From: Ovis canadensis
Lineage: Eukaryota; Chordata; Mammalia; Artiodactyla; Bovidae
Assembly: GCF_042477335.2 (NCBI RefSeq)
Contig: NC_091727.1
Span: 129,487,501 to 129,551,500 of the forward strand
Direction: 5' to 3'
Length of the DNA stretch: 64,000 bases
Shown here piece after piece: positions 23,769 to 36,690 of this stretch. Each line of letters starts with the position of its first letter. The stretch's first letter is position 1. The position numbers and the translations under genes are program-made. The notes beneath the pieces are model-generated. The model did no database searches and had not been told where the DNA came from. It was given only the letters and a program-made list of their open reading frames with translations.

Positions 23769-24936
23769 AGGATTTTTGGAATCCTAAAATGAGCATTGGC
23801 TTCAGCTTAAAGCCACCAACTGCACTAGCCCCTAATAGGAGTCAGACTGTTCTTTGAAGATTTGAAGCCAGGTATTGACTTCTCCTTTCTAGCTATGAAA
23901 ATCCTACATGGTGTCTTCTATCAATAGAAGGCTGTTTCATCTACATTTAAAATATATTGTCTTAAAAAATATATATATTGTCTTGTATAGCCAGTTTCAT
24001 TAATTTTCGTAGCTAGATTATCTGGATAACCTGCTGCAGGTTCTATATCAGGACTTGTAGCAGCATCTTGCACTTTGATGTTATGGAAACAGCTTCTTTC
24101 CCTAAAATTTATGAACCAACCTCTACTAGCTTGAAACTCTTCTGCAGATTCCCCACCTCTCTCAGCCTTCATAGAGTTGAAGAGAGTTAGAGCCTTGCTG
24201 GGGATTAGACTTTGGCTTAAGTTAATATTGTGGCTGTTTAGATCTTCTATCTAGACCACCAAAACTTTCTCCACATCAGTAATAGAGCTGTTTTACTTTC
24301 TTATCATTCATGTGTGCATTGGAGTAGCACTTTGTATTCTCTCCAAGAACATTTCCTTTGCATTCGTTACTTGGCTAACTGGTGCAAGAGGCTGAGCTTT
24401 CAGTTTTTCTCAGCTTTTGACATGTCTCCCTCACTAAGCTTAACTGTTTCTAGTTTTTGATTTAAAGTGAAAGGCATGCGACTCTTCCTTTCACTTGTAC
24501 ACTTAGAGGACATTGTTAAGTTATTAATTAGCCTAATTTCAAAATTGTTTTGTCTCAGTGAATAGACAGGCTCAAGGAGAGGAAGAGAGGAAGAGAGATG
24601 GGTAAATGGCTGGGCAGTGGAGCAGTCAGAACACACACAACGTTAATTGGTTAACTTTGCCATCTTATATGGGCACAGTTCATGGCACCTCAAAACAATT
24701 ACAGTAGTAACATCAAAGATCATTGATCACAGATCACCATAACAAATACTGGAAAAGTGTGAAATTTTGTGAGAATTACCAAAAGTGTGACATAAAGACA
24801 CAAAGTGAGCAAATGTACAAAGACATAAAGTTAGCAAAATGATACCAACAGAAGACTCAACACAGGGTCTCGATAAAGTTTCCATTTGTAAAAAATGCAA
24901 TATCTGAGAAGTACAATAAAATGAGGTATGACTATA

Positions 24937-25388
24937 TGAGAACATGAGATATGATTGCAGTAAGGCTGCTCTCCCAAACTGCTGAGGTGGTGACAGAGCT
25001 GGCCTCTTGGGAAAAGTTTCTGTTGTCCTGATTATGAACTCTATAATATTTAGCTTTTGAACTTTTTTTATTTTGCAAGAAAGTGACTTTCTCTAAACCT
25101 GCAATGTATCTTAAGCTTTGTATAAAAGTTAATATTTTGTGTAATAATTTTTTATTGTGGTAAATTACACATAGCATAAAGTATACCATTTTATCTATTT
25201 GAAAGTGTATAATCTGGTGGTGCTGAGCACAATCATAATGAATGAATGGCTTTAAACAAACAAAGGCTGGTGGGGCATATTTGTGGTGGTGGCAAAATAT
25301 AGTGTCAAGGTGCTTCAGACCAAGTACTAGATCTTGAAGCAGCTGGTGGCTCCAGTGTATGTTCTGAGGTGGGTGTAGCTACCTTTGT
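24937..25388. other. Spacer with an old L1 3' UTR fragment
   Basis: 'tattgtggtaaattacacat' and 'gtgtataatctggtggtgct' near 25,150-25,225 resemble an old mammalian L1 3' UTR. No host exon was recognised. Confidence 0.5.
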
Positions 25389-25600
25389 GCTCAGTTGCTC
25401 AGTCGTGTCCGACTCTTCAACCCTGTGGACTGTAGCCCACCAGGCTCCTCTGTGCATGGGATTCTCCAGGCAAGAATACTGAAGTGGGTTGCCCTTTCCT
25501 TTTCCAGGGGATCTTCCCGGCCCAGGGATCGAACTCAAGTCTCCTACATCTCCTGCATTGGCAGGCGGGTTCTTTACCATTAGCGCCACCTGGGAAACCT
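25389..25600 (-). mobile_element. Bov-tA SINE, antisense
   Basis: A well-preserved antisense copy runs from 'gtgctcagttgctcagtcgt' to 'taccattagcgccacctggg'. Confidence 0.95.
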
Positions 25601-26412
25601 AGTATTATTATCTATTTTTTTCAGAAAAGGGGGCATGCCTCCTCCCACCCACCATTCTGATGGGGATTAAGGAGTGGCTTGTTGAAAGAGAGTGTGATAC
25701 ATTCACACTAGGGAGTGAACTTTTTTGGGTGGAGGTGGCTAACCATGCAGCTTACAGAATCTTAATTCCCCAGCCATGGCAGGGAAAGCACTGAGTCTTA
25801 ACCACTGGACCTCCAGAGAAGTCCTGGGAATGAAACTTTTTCAAGGAAGATTTCCTGGATTGGAAAAGCAAGAAAGAGACAAGTGAGCAAGAGAAACTGA
25901 AACCACCATAAACGAAACTGACAAATGGGTGACATCTGCTTGTGGTGACCCCCTTTCAAGCCCAAGTCATTACTTCTCTAATTTAGGGTTTTACTGATCC
26001 ACACACACAGGCACCCATATTGTCTGCCAGTGCTCTAGAACCTTCCCCTCTCTTGTTCTCATCACTAAAACTCACTTGTTCTATATGTTCTAGACTCTTG
26101 GAAACCAATCGGGCCCTAATTTACTAACCTGGGGCGAGATGTTAACAGTCTGCTAATAGTTTCTTGTTTTCTCCCTGCACAGCACTTTTGTGCACCTTAA
26201 CTTACAAGAGAGGCTGGCTTGTAAAAACTACCGGTCTGGGTGGAAGGGAGGGGGCAGAAGCAGGAAAGTGTTTGGGCAAAGAAAACTTTCCCATTTTGCA
26301 CAGGCAACTGCTTACTTAGCCCTTGGATGGAGTGAATCTTGAACAGAAGAAAAGGAAAATGAAGTGAAATAGGCAGGTCCTTCCCAATAAACAACTTTGA
26401 TGCCCTCAAAGT
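25601..26412. other. Non-coding spacer with a CHR-like fragment
   Basis: Positions 25,720-25,826 resemble an antisense CHR SINE ('ttccccagccatggcaggga', 'ttaaccactggacctccaga'). I see nothing recognisable in 25,830-26,412. Confidence 0.5.
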
Positions 26413-26622
26413 GCTAGTGAAAGTGAAAGTGTTAGTGGCTTAGTGAGTACAACTCTTTGCAACCCCATGGACTGGAGCCCACCAGCTCCTCTGTCCATGG
26501 GATTTCCCAGGCAAGAATACTGGAGTCAGTCGCCATTCCCTTCTCCAGGGGATCTTCCTGACCCAGGGACTGAACCTGCATGTCCTGCTTTGAAGATAGA
26601 TTCTTTATTCTCTGCGCCACCA
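26413..26622 (-). mobile_element. Bov-tA SINE, antisense
   Basis: Antisense copy from 'gctagtgaaagtgaaagtgt' to 'attctctgcgccacca'. Confidence 0.93.
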
Positions 26623-26741
26623 CAACCACAGTATACACCTCAAAGTTGCAGCCATCTCCTTTCCAATTCACACTCATTATCACTCTCACTGACATTACCT
26701 TTTCTGATCCTCTATCTTTTTAGGCTTTCCCAACCCTTGCT

Positions 26742-26953
26742 TGGGCTTTCTGGGTAGCTCAGCTGGTAAAGAATCTGCCTGCAATGCAGGAGACCTGGGT
26801 TCAGTCCCTGGGTTGGGAAGATCCCCTGGAGGAGGGCATGGCAAGCCACTCCAGTATTCCTCCCTGGAGAATTCCCATGGACAGAGGAGCCTGGTGGATT
26901 ACAGTTCATGGGGTCACAAAGAGTCAGACATGACTGAGCGACTAAGCACAAAA
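26742..26953 (+). mobile_element. Bov-tA SINE
   Basis: Sense copy from 'gggctttctgggtagctcag' to 'actgagcgactaagcacaaa'. Confidence 0.95.
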
Positions 26954-27156
26954 CAGCGGCGAGCCCTGCTTGCCTCAGATCCAGAGTCTGTTGCCACCTG
27001 CATTTGCCACCTACTTGTTTTTAGATAAAAGAACTGCCCACTGCTTATCTAGCATGACGTTAGGTACTGATGGGTTGCTTTCCAGGCCAGCCTTAAATGA
27101 ATGGCAGGGAAAATGGTGTGCTAAGGCAGAAATGTGTTGGTAAAGTTTTAACTGAT

Positions 27157-27350
27157 GGCTTAGATGGTCAAGAATCCACCTGCAATGCAGGAGACCCAGG
27201 TTTGATACCTGCGTTGGGAAAATCCCCTGGAGAAGAAATGGCTGCCCACTCCAGTATTCTTGCCTGGAGAATTCCATGGGAAGAGGTGTCTGGCAGGCTA
27301 CAGTCCATGGGGTCCCACAGAATCGGACATGACTGGGCACTAACACTCTA
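27157..27350 (+). mobile_element. Bov-tA SINE
   Basis: Sense copy from 'ggcttagatggtcaagaatc' to 'gactgggcactaacactcta'. Confidence 0.93.
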
Positions 27351-28029
27351 AAGTTTTAACAATCAGCTCTCTGAGGGAGGGGGAGGAGAGGAGGGCGATC
27401 CTTAATTTGTAGCATTTGCCTATTTCTATGTTGTAAACACACCCACTATGACCAATTTTAAGTTACCAAGGGGATGCAGAACAGAACACCATCATTTAAC
27501 ATTTCCACTCTACAAATACAACAGATGTGAATTACCTCAAGAGCACAGATGATGATGTGATAAAAATAATTAGGAAGTCATGTTCTACAATATTTATCTT
27601 TATTAAATTTTATTTAATTGCAGCTTTATATCATGGGGTTTTTTAAAAATGGCTTTAACAACTGACTTGAAAAATTCCTGAAAATGTAACCATCAACTTT
27701 CACCAGTATGAGCCAATTCTGGCACATCAGTGAAAGAACCCCGGAAGTCACTCCTTTTCATCATGCACATGTCTCCTTCCCACTTGTCTACCACAAAGGA
27801 CTGGAAACAAACCGTTTGCAATGTACTCCTTTGATCTGAACTCTGCCTTTAGTGTACTAAAATGAGCAAGACCAGGAATAAGGACACAAGTTCTAATCCC
27901 AGTCTTAACATGAATTGGCTGTGACCTTGACCTCTTTGGATTCCAAGCTCCTTATCCATAGAATAAGGGGCTTAGACAATTGGTGTTCTTAAATGACTCT
28001 TTCAGACACATTTGTGTGTGTGTGTGAGA
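27351..28029. other. Non-coding spacer
   Basis: No exon or named repeat was recognised. A short (TG)n(AG)n dinucleotide tract lies at about 28,012-28,034. Confidence 0.5.
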
Positions 28030-29880
28030 GAGAGTGTTTACAACTCTATTGAGGTGCAATTCATATACAATAAACTAGATATATTTTAAAGTATAATTTG
28101 ATGAGTTTTGTCTGAAATAATCACCACAAATAAGAGAAAGAGAACATCCATCACACCCAGCTGTTCTCTTGTGCACCTTTATGAATCCCTGCCTCTCAAC
28201 CATCACTAGGTACCAGTAATCTTTTGTCACTATAGAATACTTTGAATTTTCTATAATTTTATAAAAATGGAATCATACAGTATATATGTATTATGCTCTT
28301 TATTTTTTTTTCTGCTTACTTTGGATTAAATTTGATCTTCTTTTTCTAGTTGTTACAGAATCTGAGGTTATTGATTTAAGAGCTTTTCTAAAATAATGGT
28401 TCAGTGCTATAAACTTCCTTCTAAGTACTGCATTAGCTATATCCCACAAATTTGTATGTCTGTTTTCACTTTCATTCTTTTTAAAACACTAACTTCCCTT
28501 GAGACTCACTCTTGAGCCATGGATTATTTACAAGTGTGTAAATTTTTCCAAATATTTGGAAGATTTTCCATACATCTTGCTTTACTGATTTTTAATTTAA
28601 CTCCATTGTGGTCAGAGAATACATTTTATATGACTTAAATCCTTTAATATTGAGAGTTGTTATATGCTCCAGATATGGTAAATATTCAATGTGCATTTAG
28701 AAAGAATGTTTTCTATTGCTGTTGGGTTGAGTGTTGTACAGGTGTCAATTAAGTCAAATATATCGCTATTCAAATTTTCTATTTTCTTTTTAGTCTATTC
28801 ATTATTGATAATGGCACCCCACTCCAGTACTCTTGCCTGGAAAATCCCATGGACGGAGGAGCCTGGTAGGCTGCAGTCCATGGGGTTGCTAAGAGTCGGA
28901 CACAGCTGAGCAACTTCACTTTCACTTTTCACTTTGATGCATTGGAGAAGGAAATGGCAAACCACTCCAGTGTTCTTGCCTGGAGAATCCCAGGGATGGG
29001 GGAGCCTGGTGGGCTGCCATCTATGGGGTTGCACAGAGTCGGAAATGACTGAAGTGACTCAGCAGCATTATTCATAAAATTATGGATTTGTCTCTCCTTA
29101 TTAAGTCAGTTTTTCTTCATGTATTTTGAATTTGTTATTAAAATGCACATATATTTAGGGTTATTATGTTCTTATGATCAATTAGCCACTTTATTATGAA
29201 ATAGCCCTCTTTATCTCTTTACATTCTTTCCTTTGCAATCTTTCTCTGATAATGTCATTCTAGCTTTTTAAAAATTAGAATTAACATAGTGTATCTTACT
29301 CTAGCTTGTATGTTTAACCTATTTGTGTTTTTATATTTAAAGTGGACTATCTATGAGCAGCATATGTCTGAGTCTTTTTTTCCATTCTACCAGTCTCAGC
29401 CTTTAAATTGGGTTGCTATAAAACCAGACTTTAATATGACTCCTGATACAGTTCTGTTCAAAACTGCCATCTTGCTACTTTTTATTTGTCCCAACTCTGC
29501 CAGTTATCCAATGTGTAGAAATGGTTGTTTCCCATAATTTGCCCACTTTTGGAGTTGTTCATGTGAGAGAGCAAATCCATTCATTGTTACTTCATTATTG
29601 CTGGAAGTCAAAGTCCTCTATGTTATGTTTTTCATACTGATTTGTTATTTATATTTGGGTATTTGTTATTATATATGGATATTAATCTTATCTTTGTATG
29701 TGTGCCAAATATGTTCCTCCAGTTTATCAATATTCTTTTAACTCTCTTTATGGTGATTTTTCCATGAAGCAATTTTTAATTTTGATATTATCAAATATTT
29801 ATCTTCCTTTGGGTTTTTATGTCATGTTTATAGATGCCCTATATTATCTTCTAAATTGTCACAGTTTAAAAGGAGAAAAA
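28030..29880 (-). mobile_element. Old L1, antisense, split by a Bov-A2
   Basis: The plus strand is the complement of L1 ORF2 and UTR sequence, for example 'ctttttctagttgttacaga', 'ttctattgctgttgggttga' and, right of the SINE, 'ccactttattatgaaatagc'. Many stops mark it as ancient. Confidence 0.75.
28812..29068 (+). mobile_element. Bov-A2-type dimeric SINE
   Basis: Two sense Bov-tA 3' monomers are joined head to tail by 'cactttcacttttcactttg'. The flanks 'cattattgataa' (left) and 'cattattcataa' (right) are a 12-bp target duplication with one mismatch. Confidence 0.92.
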
Positions 29881-30722
29881 TAACTTCTCAGTATGAATGA
29901 GTTTTATTTTTAACACCAAGTTTATTAATTATAAAAGTAATACATGCACATAGTAAAAATCTAGTAAAACAGACTACTAAAGATGAAAACGAAAAGTTCC
30001 TTTCCTATTCTCCCAATGCCCCTGCTTGCCAACTTCCTCTTGCCAGAAGTAACTCTTTTTAGAAATTTCTCATATATATCCTTCCTTACACATTCTGGAC
30101 ACATACATACATACGTATATCTATCCTTTTTGTACACAAACAGGATACACACGTTAGTGCATGTGCACACACACACAGGATTGTGCAAATTTTTCATTTA
30201 ACATTATATTTTTGAGTTCGTAATGTGACTGAGATTTATCAGATATTCGCCAGACTGACAGCGGGACCAGCGCAATCACAGAACATGGTAGGGAAGGCGC
30301 ACGGTAAAAGGCAGATTCATCTCTGCAAACCCAACACTCAGCAAAAAACGCCTGACACATAATAAATCCTCAATAAATGTGTTAAACAACCGAAAGGAAA
30401 GAAGAACTTGAGAAAACTGGAAACAAATTACTATCTTGACCATTCTCAGGCCAGACTGGGTCTCGTAACTGAGAGTTACCACCTCCAAGGGCAGCAGGGA
30501 ACAGTACCCAATGACAGATGAGAACACGGAGTGGCTAGACCTCTTGTCTGCAATCACTTTCCACTGTGTGTCTCTCTCCCCACTAGATTTACCACCTTCA
30601 GCACACACATTTAGTTCGAACGCACAGTTCACACTAACTACACAGCAAGAAAATCTGGGAGCTCAAAGACTACACATGTCAGCTATATTACAGGTACAGG
30701 CTCATACAAACAGCTACCATTA
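29881..30722. other. Non-coding spacer
   Basis: A 29,890-30,090 stretch rich in AT with 'aaaagtaatacatgcacata' resembles an unnamed old repeat also present near 44,700-44,890. Short (CA)n and (CATA)n tracts lie at 30,100-30,180. No host exon was recognised. Confidence 0.45.
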
Positions 30723-30890
30723 ATCAGTACCTACTGTGGGGTAGGTACTAGGCTGGAAACAACAGCGCTGCAAGGTTAATGTCAATCTACTCCCATTTTA
30801 TAGATTAGAAAGCTTAAGGCTCCAAGAATCCCAGTGACTTATTCAGGGTCACACAGCTAGCAAGCAGCCTCCAGAGACAGCTCTACACCT
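30723..30890 (+). mobile_element. MIR SINE
   Basis: MIR core: 'cccattttatagattagaaa' and 'gtgacttattcagggtcaca' followed by 'cagctagcaagc'. Confidence 0.85.
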
Positions 30891-31539
30891 TAATCAGGTA
30901 AGCCTACTTTTCTGTCAGTCTCACAGACTCTGTGATATTTTCCTTGCCTGGCATTCCCTTTCTCCATTTGTCTCATCTGGTGTTTTGTGGAAGCCAGGCA
31001 GAGATAGAAACATGTGGTTGTGGATCCATCCTAGGCTATGGAATATGTTGTGAAGGATGAGAGGTGTCAGTCGTAAGCAACCATGAAGAAGGACACACAT
31101 GTGGGGTAGGTCTTGAAAGTTCAGAAGGAGGATGGAAACTGGGTACTGGAGAACACCTTCAGAAGCCTAAGATATGAATATCATGGCAGCGCAAGAAACT
31201 CTAACACAAATATTCTCCTCTTCCTAAGTGCTTTTGGTGAGCTACTCATGAACATGGCCCTTTTGTCTGCAGTCTCACAGCTGCCGGTCAGTATAATCCT
31301 TTCATTCTCAAGGCCCACATTAAGTCTTACCACCATGAAGCCTTTCCCTATTAATCCACTCATTCCTCTTACTTTCTTTTGTGAATTACAGTTTTACTTA
31401 AAATCAGCACCATAATATATAACATGTGTGTGTTTGTACACCCTCTTGTCCTTGAATCATTTCAGGTATTTTGTCTCTTTCGGTGGACTCCTTCATGGTT
31501 TTTTTTTTTTTTTTCTATTGTTTCCCTGTCTGGTGTAAG
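30891..31539. other. Non-coding spacer
   Basis: The 100-codon frame at 31113-31415 has no recognisable domain and no splice or promoter context. A T16 run lies at about 31,499-31,515. Confidence 0.5.
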
Positions 31540-31700
31540 TTTTGGGAATCCTGGTTGAAGGCTAGTCCCAACTCTCCCACTAATGAGCTGTGTGACTTGG
31601 AGCTCATCACACCCTCTCTGAGCCTTATTTTCCCACCTGAGGTTTTTGTAAAAACAGTAAATATTGTAACACAATATACTGATGTAAGGAATTATTGCTG
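31540..31700 (+). mobile_element. MIR SINE
   Basis: MIR pattern: 'atgagctgtgtgacttggag' and 'ctctgagccttattttccca'. Confidence 0.8.
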
Positions 31701-32339
31701 AAGAGATTTCAACTAAGGTGCTTCCTTTCATCTGTTACATTCTATTTAGTGGATGGTTCTACATAAGGAATAGCAATCACTACTGCTTGTTTCACACTAG
31801 CATCCTCAGCAAAGGTTCCAAGCAAGAATACTGCACACCTGTTACAGATGGTGCCAGAGAGAGAGGAGGTCTCTATGCAGCTGATTCAGGGACTCTCCTT
31901 GGAAACTACCAGGTGATTCCAGGCTTGCTCACGTTTAAAGCTCCTATTTTTCTGAATGTTTCTTCGTGTAAATGATCTGTGTCAACGCTATGAAAAACAA
32001 AAAGAATCTTGTGTCAAGTCAAGCCGACAGACGCCTTTAGTACCTTTCTTAGTCTTTTAAGGATAAGATTCCCACTCACACTTGTGGCACATCACCACTC
32101 AGTCACTTCGCCCACCCTGGTATCTGCCTCCTCCCTTAGTCTTAACTCCTTTTCTTAGACTGAGAAAAGAAAATTCTTAACTTCCTCCTGAACTCGCACT
32201 TCTATCCCTCGCTTGCCTTTGCTGAAGGTCCTGTATCTATAACCTCTCTATGAGCTCTTTTCTCTCAGCCTACAAACTGGCCTATCCTTTAAAAAAAAAA
32301 AAAGAGACAAAAAGGAGAACTACTCCACCCTCCGCCAGC

Positions 32340-32960
32340 AGCTATGACCCGACATTTCCTCTCCTACTCACAAAAATCTTGAGAAACCAGTCTCCACTCC
32401 TTCTCTACTTCCTTATCTCCCATCTTCTCAAGGCACTGCAAGCTGATTTCCAACCCCATCACAGCACTAAAATAGCCCTTAACAAGGTCATCTATGGCCT
32501 CTTAATTGCTAAATCCAAAGGACACTTTTCAGTACTCATCATTTTGCATTTGATACTGCTGAGCAATTCTTCCTTGAAACTCACTTTTACCAAAGCTTCC
32601 AGGACACCTTTCTCTCTTGGTTTTCTCTATGGGTTTTCCTTTCCAAGTGGTGGTTGCTTAGTCACTAAGTCATGTCCGACTCTTTCGACCCCATGGACTG
32701 AGTGTTTCCTTTCCATACTCACCTCTTAGAAGTTGGTACTGTCCAGGGCTAATTCCCCAGGGATGTTTCTCAGCAGTGCTTCTCTTCTCAATGTCTCTAG
32801 AGGAATCTCATCCACTGATATGGCTTCAGCTGTCACCTCCAGGGAACAATCCTATACCCAACTGCCTACCTACTAGAAAACTCCCCACGATATCCTACAG
32901 GTAATTCAAACTCCACAGGTGTATCCCCGATCAAAACCTACTGACTGTAAAAGAAGGTAT
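32340..32960 (+). mobile_element. LINE-2 reverse-transcriptase fragment
   Basis: Degenerate plus-strand frames match the L2 ORF2 order: 'PHHSTKIALNKVIYGLLIAK' near 32,455, then 'KGHFSVLI', then 'TPFSLGFL'. It continues right of a small SINE with 'ctaattccccagggatgttt' and 'gcttcagctgtcacctccag'. The tail is lost. Confidence 0.75.
32646..32704 (-). mobile_element. 59-bp Bov-tA 3' fragment with 11-bp duplication
   Basis: Only the last about 55 bases of an antisense Bov-tA are present. A perfect 11-bp repeat 'tttcctttcca' (32635-32645 and 32705-32715) flanks them, so this is a severely 5'-truncated insertion, not decay of a longer copy. Confidence 0.9.
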
Positions 32961-34128
32961 AAACTCTTTCAAGTGTGTAGTGAGTTACAGATTTTAGTTT
33001 TTAATGGATAGAAGCTAATTTTTATCTAGCAAAGGCAAATGAGTAGCTCTGCTAGTTATGCAATTGTAGGGTAAGTAAACATTTAATGCCATGAAGTATA
33101 ACAAGATGTTTAGAATTTTTTGAATGACTTAGCAAAAGCTGTCTTACCTCCTGACATGTACAACTCACTGCTGGAGGAGAAGTAGGCCAATATGCTTAGG
33201 AATCCTGGAGGTCTCCTGAGACTAATGAGACCACCTACTCCGAACCCCTTCTTTCCAAATTTAGAATTAAGAACATGTGTCAGGGTGATTTGGGGGGCCT
33301 TTATCCAAGGCCCAGTGCCTAGGAAAGGCACCAAGACACCAAAAATAAAATATCTTGAAGAAAGAAGAGGGCGTAAGTGAGGCTCCTGCCTCAACTCATG
33401 GGCTTACATTTTTGCTAGCAAGGACTGGCTTCACACATACATACCTGTGGCTGATGCAAGGAGCTCTTCTAGACCCAGACCTTCTGACACATATGGTATT
33501 TTAGAGAACAATGACTGCACATTTGGGTGAAGACTAAAATATATGTAAGCTAGGAGTCCAGATATATAACATTGCAGGGCTGGGAGGGATCCACATCAGT
33601 CAGAGCATCACTGTCCAGTCACCAAGCTTCTGTGGGATTGGGAAGATCAGTCCTCAAGATGAGCGCCATGTGGCAGTAAGAAAGAGAACCAGAAGTGGAC
33701 TGATTTTCCAACCAGCTTTGGGAGCAAAAGTGGCTCCATTTTCAGGACCAGTTTTGGAAAGGTGAGGGAAGGCCCTTAAATGTACTACACTCAGATATGT
33801 GAGAAAGAAGAGTGACAGCTGAATCTGTACTCAGAATCCTGTAAACACATCTTACTAATCACACATGGAATACAAAGCCTTGCTTATACCCTCAGTTTCA
33901 TTTCTTGACACATTCTGCTTTGCACTTTATGTTCCCATAATAGCAAACTTCCTAGACATTTCCCACCTGTATTCCTATCAAGTACTATAAAATATGTTGT
34001 TTATTCTCCGCCTTTGCTCATGCTAGCTCCTGAGTATAGACTTACCCTTCTCCAAAGTTACCCCCATTTCCCTGGCTATAGTCCTGAGCCTCCTGAGCTG
34101 GGTGAGTTGTCCCCCACCACGGTTCCCT
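32961..34128. other. Non-coding spacer
   Basis: No exon, promoter or recognised repeat was found. Short overlapping frames at 33,110-33,394 show no domain. Confidence 0.5.
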
Positions 34129-35020
34129 TCAGTTCAGTTCAGTTCAGTCGCTCAGTCGTGTCCGACTCTTTGCGACCCCATGAATCGCAGCATGCCAGGC
34201 CTCCCTGTCCATCACCATCTCCCGGAGTTCACCCAGATCCACGTCCATCGAGTCTGTGATGCCATCCAGCCATCTCATCCTGGGTTGTCCCCTTCTCCTC
34301 CTGCCCCCAATCTCTCCCAGCATCACAGTCTTTTCCAATGAGTCAACTCTTCGCATGAGGTGGCCAAAGTACTGGAGCTTCAGCTTTAGCATCATTCCTT
34401 CCAAAGAAATTCCAGGGCTGATCTCCTTCAGAACGGACTGGTTGGATCTCCTTGCAGTCCAAGGGACTCTCAAGAGTCTTCTCCAACACCACAATTCAAA
34501 AGCATCAATTCTTCGGCACTCAGCCTTCTTCACAGTCCAACTCTCACATCCATACATGACCACAGGAAAACCCATAGCCTTGACTAGACGGACCTTAGTG
34601 GGCAAAGTAATGTCTCTGCTTTTGCATATGCTATCTAGGTTGGTCATAACTTCTCTTCTAAGGAGTAAGCATCTTTTAATTTCATGGCTGCAGTCACCAT
34701 CTGCAGTGATTTTGGAGCCCCCCCAAAATAAAGTCTGACACTGTTTCTACTGTTTCCCGGTCTATTTCCCATGAAGTGATGGGACCAGATGCCATGATCT
34801 CCGTTTTCTGAATGTTGAGCTTTAAACCAACTTTTTCACTCTCCTCTTTCACTTGCATCAAGAGGCTTTTTAGCTCCTCTTCACTTTCTGCCATAAGGGT
34901 GGTGTCATCTGCATATCTGAGGTTATTGATATTTCTCCCGGCAATCTTGATTCCAGCTTGTGTTTCTTCCAGTCCAGCATTTCTCATGATGTACTCTGCA
35001 TAGAAGTTAAATAAGATCTT
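34129..35020 (-). mobile_element. BovB LINE, 5'-truncated, antisense
   Basis: The (TTCAG)n at 34,129-34,147 is the complement of the BovB tail. Minus-strand frames at 34647-34144 and 34987-34694 give the late reverse transcriptase ('LRYADDTTLMAESEEEL') and C-terminal region, separated by a frameshift near 34,700. Confidence 0.96.
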
Positions 35021-36483
35021 GTAATTACCCTATTGCATTCATCACTTCATGTGTCTGTCTCTACCACTAAGTCTACGGTCCCAGAAGAGTACAAATCGAG
35101 TCTCAAGTTATTCATTCTTGTCTCCTAGCACCTGGCACATTTGCCTAGCACATAGTAGATATTCAGCAAATGCTTGCAGAATGAGTGAAGGTAAGCATGG
35201 TAACTCTGAGGCCACAACCTCTTTTTTTCCCCTCGATCTTCTGAATGTCTAGACACCTAGTCTATATTGAACACATCATTAACTGTTTCCTTGCCTTGCC
35301 CTCAGATGCTCAAAATTAATAACTGGCTTCCTGTATGTTTTTACTAAATGCAAAGGACTGAGCTAAAAATGTTTACAGGGGAAAATACAATGAGAAATAA
35401 ATTCAGACCTCACACTCAAGCAGTTCTTAGAAAGCAAACTGCTTCATTCAGCTTTTACCATTTCCAGACAGGACTCCCCTTTAAAGAGGCTCTCCTGGAC
35501 TTATCCCCTATCTAGCCTACCACATTAAATGATCAAGTTTTCCTCTCACCTTACTTGGGTAAGTATATATTTCTACTGATTTCAGTGTTGTCTGTCTATA
35601 TACACTCTAATGTTTAAAATTTGAGGTCAGTGTATGGTGTCTATTCTGTGAACGTGTATCCTTTCTTTTGTATTTTGAGCTATTACTGCACACTGCTATC
35701 AACTTATAATAGATTGACAAGTTATAAGGGTTTGAAGGTTGGCCTGAAAACACAGTGGAAGTAGATTGGTTAAGACAAAGGGTGAGAGAGACAGGAAACA
35801 GTGCAATAATCTACAATTAAAAAAATAAATAATAGCATGTACCATCTCAAAATAATTTATCCATGATATCATTTAGGACCTTTGCTGAAGCTTACATACT
35901 ATAGAGTGCTACCACATTAAATTACTTTAAAGAAACATTAAGATTGATTGTTGAGTTTATTTCAAATTGCTGACAATATAGACTCCAGTCACCTTTTTTT
36001 CAGAGAAAGACATCATGGAGGTCCCTAAACCCCTCAGGTTTATTATGTTGTGAATAAATACTCTGGAGTCAAATAGACTTCACTTTGCTAGTAGAGAACT
36101 AGCTTCTGTTTCAGCCAAACTTGCAATCAGGGTTTTATGCTGTTTTCATTTATGTTTCAATCCATCAAATTGGCTTTGGAATGTGGAATTTTTGCACTCA
36201 GCCGTTATTTTCCATTATGTGTTCCAGTTCTGAATGACAGAAATAAATGGCCATTTGGCCACTGGTTAGCTGCCAAAAGAGAATAGCTATATCCTAATTA
36301 AGAATTACTTTGTGTGTTATGCCAGCCTGCTGAGCTGGCAGATGGACACTGACCTGAAAGGGTGATGACCTCCACTTTCTATAATTATAATTCTGTAATA
36401 GCTTCATATCCCTGCATCTTAAAGGCTCTCAACATGTAAACCACAAGCCCTCTATCAGGTATTAGAAGAAGGGAAAGGGTCTA
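35021..36483. other. Non-coding spacer, possible MIR at 35,130-35,200
   Basis: 'cctagcacctggcacatttg' and 'agcacatagtagatattcag' suggest a MIR 3' part. Otherwise it is AT-rich sequence in which I see nothing. Confidence 0.5.
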
Positions 36484-36690
36484 ATATTTATGGAGTACCT
36501 CCTATGTGCCAGGGTTGCACATTCATAATTAATGTCTTGCTTCATCCAATCTCCATGCTAACACCAGGTAGTCAGGTACTACTCATGTTGGCCCCATTTT
36601 ATAGATAAGGATGCTAAAGCTCAGGAAGGTAAAGTAATAATGGTCACATAGCTAGTAGATGCCAGATCTAGTACATAAGCCAGACCTAGC
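36484..36690 (+). mobile_element. MIR SINE
   Basis: MIR core: 'ggagtacctcctatgtgcca', 'ttttatagataaggatgcta' and 'ggtcacatagctagtagatg'. Confidence 0.85.

Larger units (their letters stand above)
22538..24936 (-). mobile_element. Tigger1 DNA transposon remnant (pogo-type transposase)
   Basis: Minus-strand translation gives pogo/Tigger transposase pieces. The N-terminus is at 24,520-24,400 ('CTSERKSRMPFTLNQKLE') and a central part at 24172-23921 ('[17 protein letters not shown]' and '[11 protein letters not shown]'). That last piece contains the first Asp of the DDE region. The right end carries the Tigger1 terminal motif ('agtacaataaaatgaggtat'). A short left piece at 22538-22659 belongs to the same element. 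A SINE cluster at 22660-23768 splits it. It is an old eutherian relic with many lesions. Confidence 0.88.
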
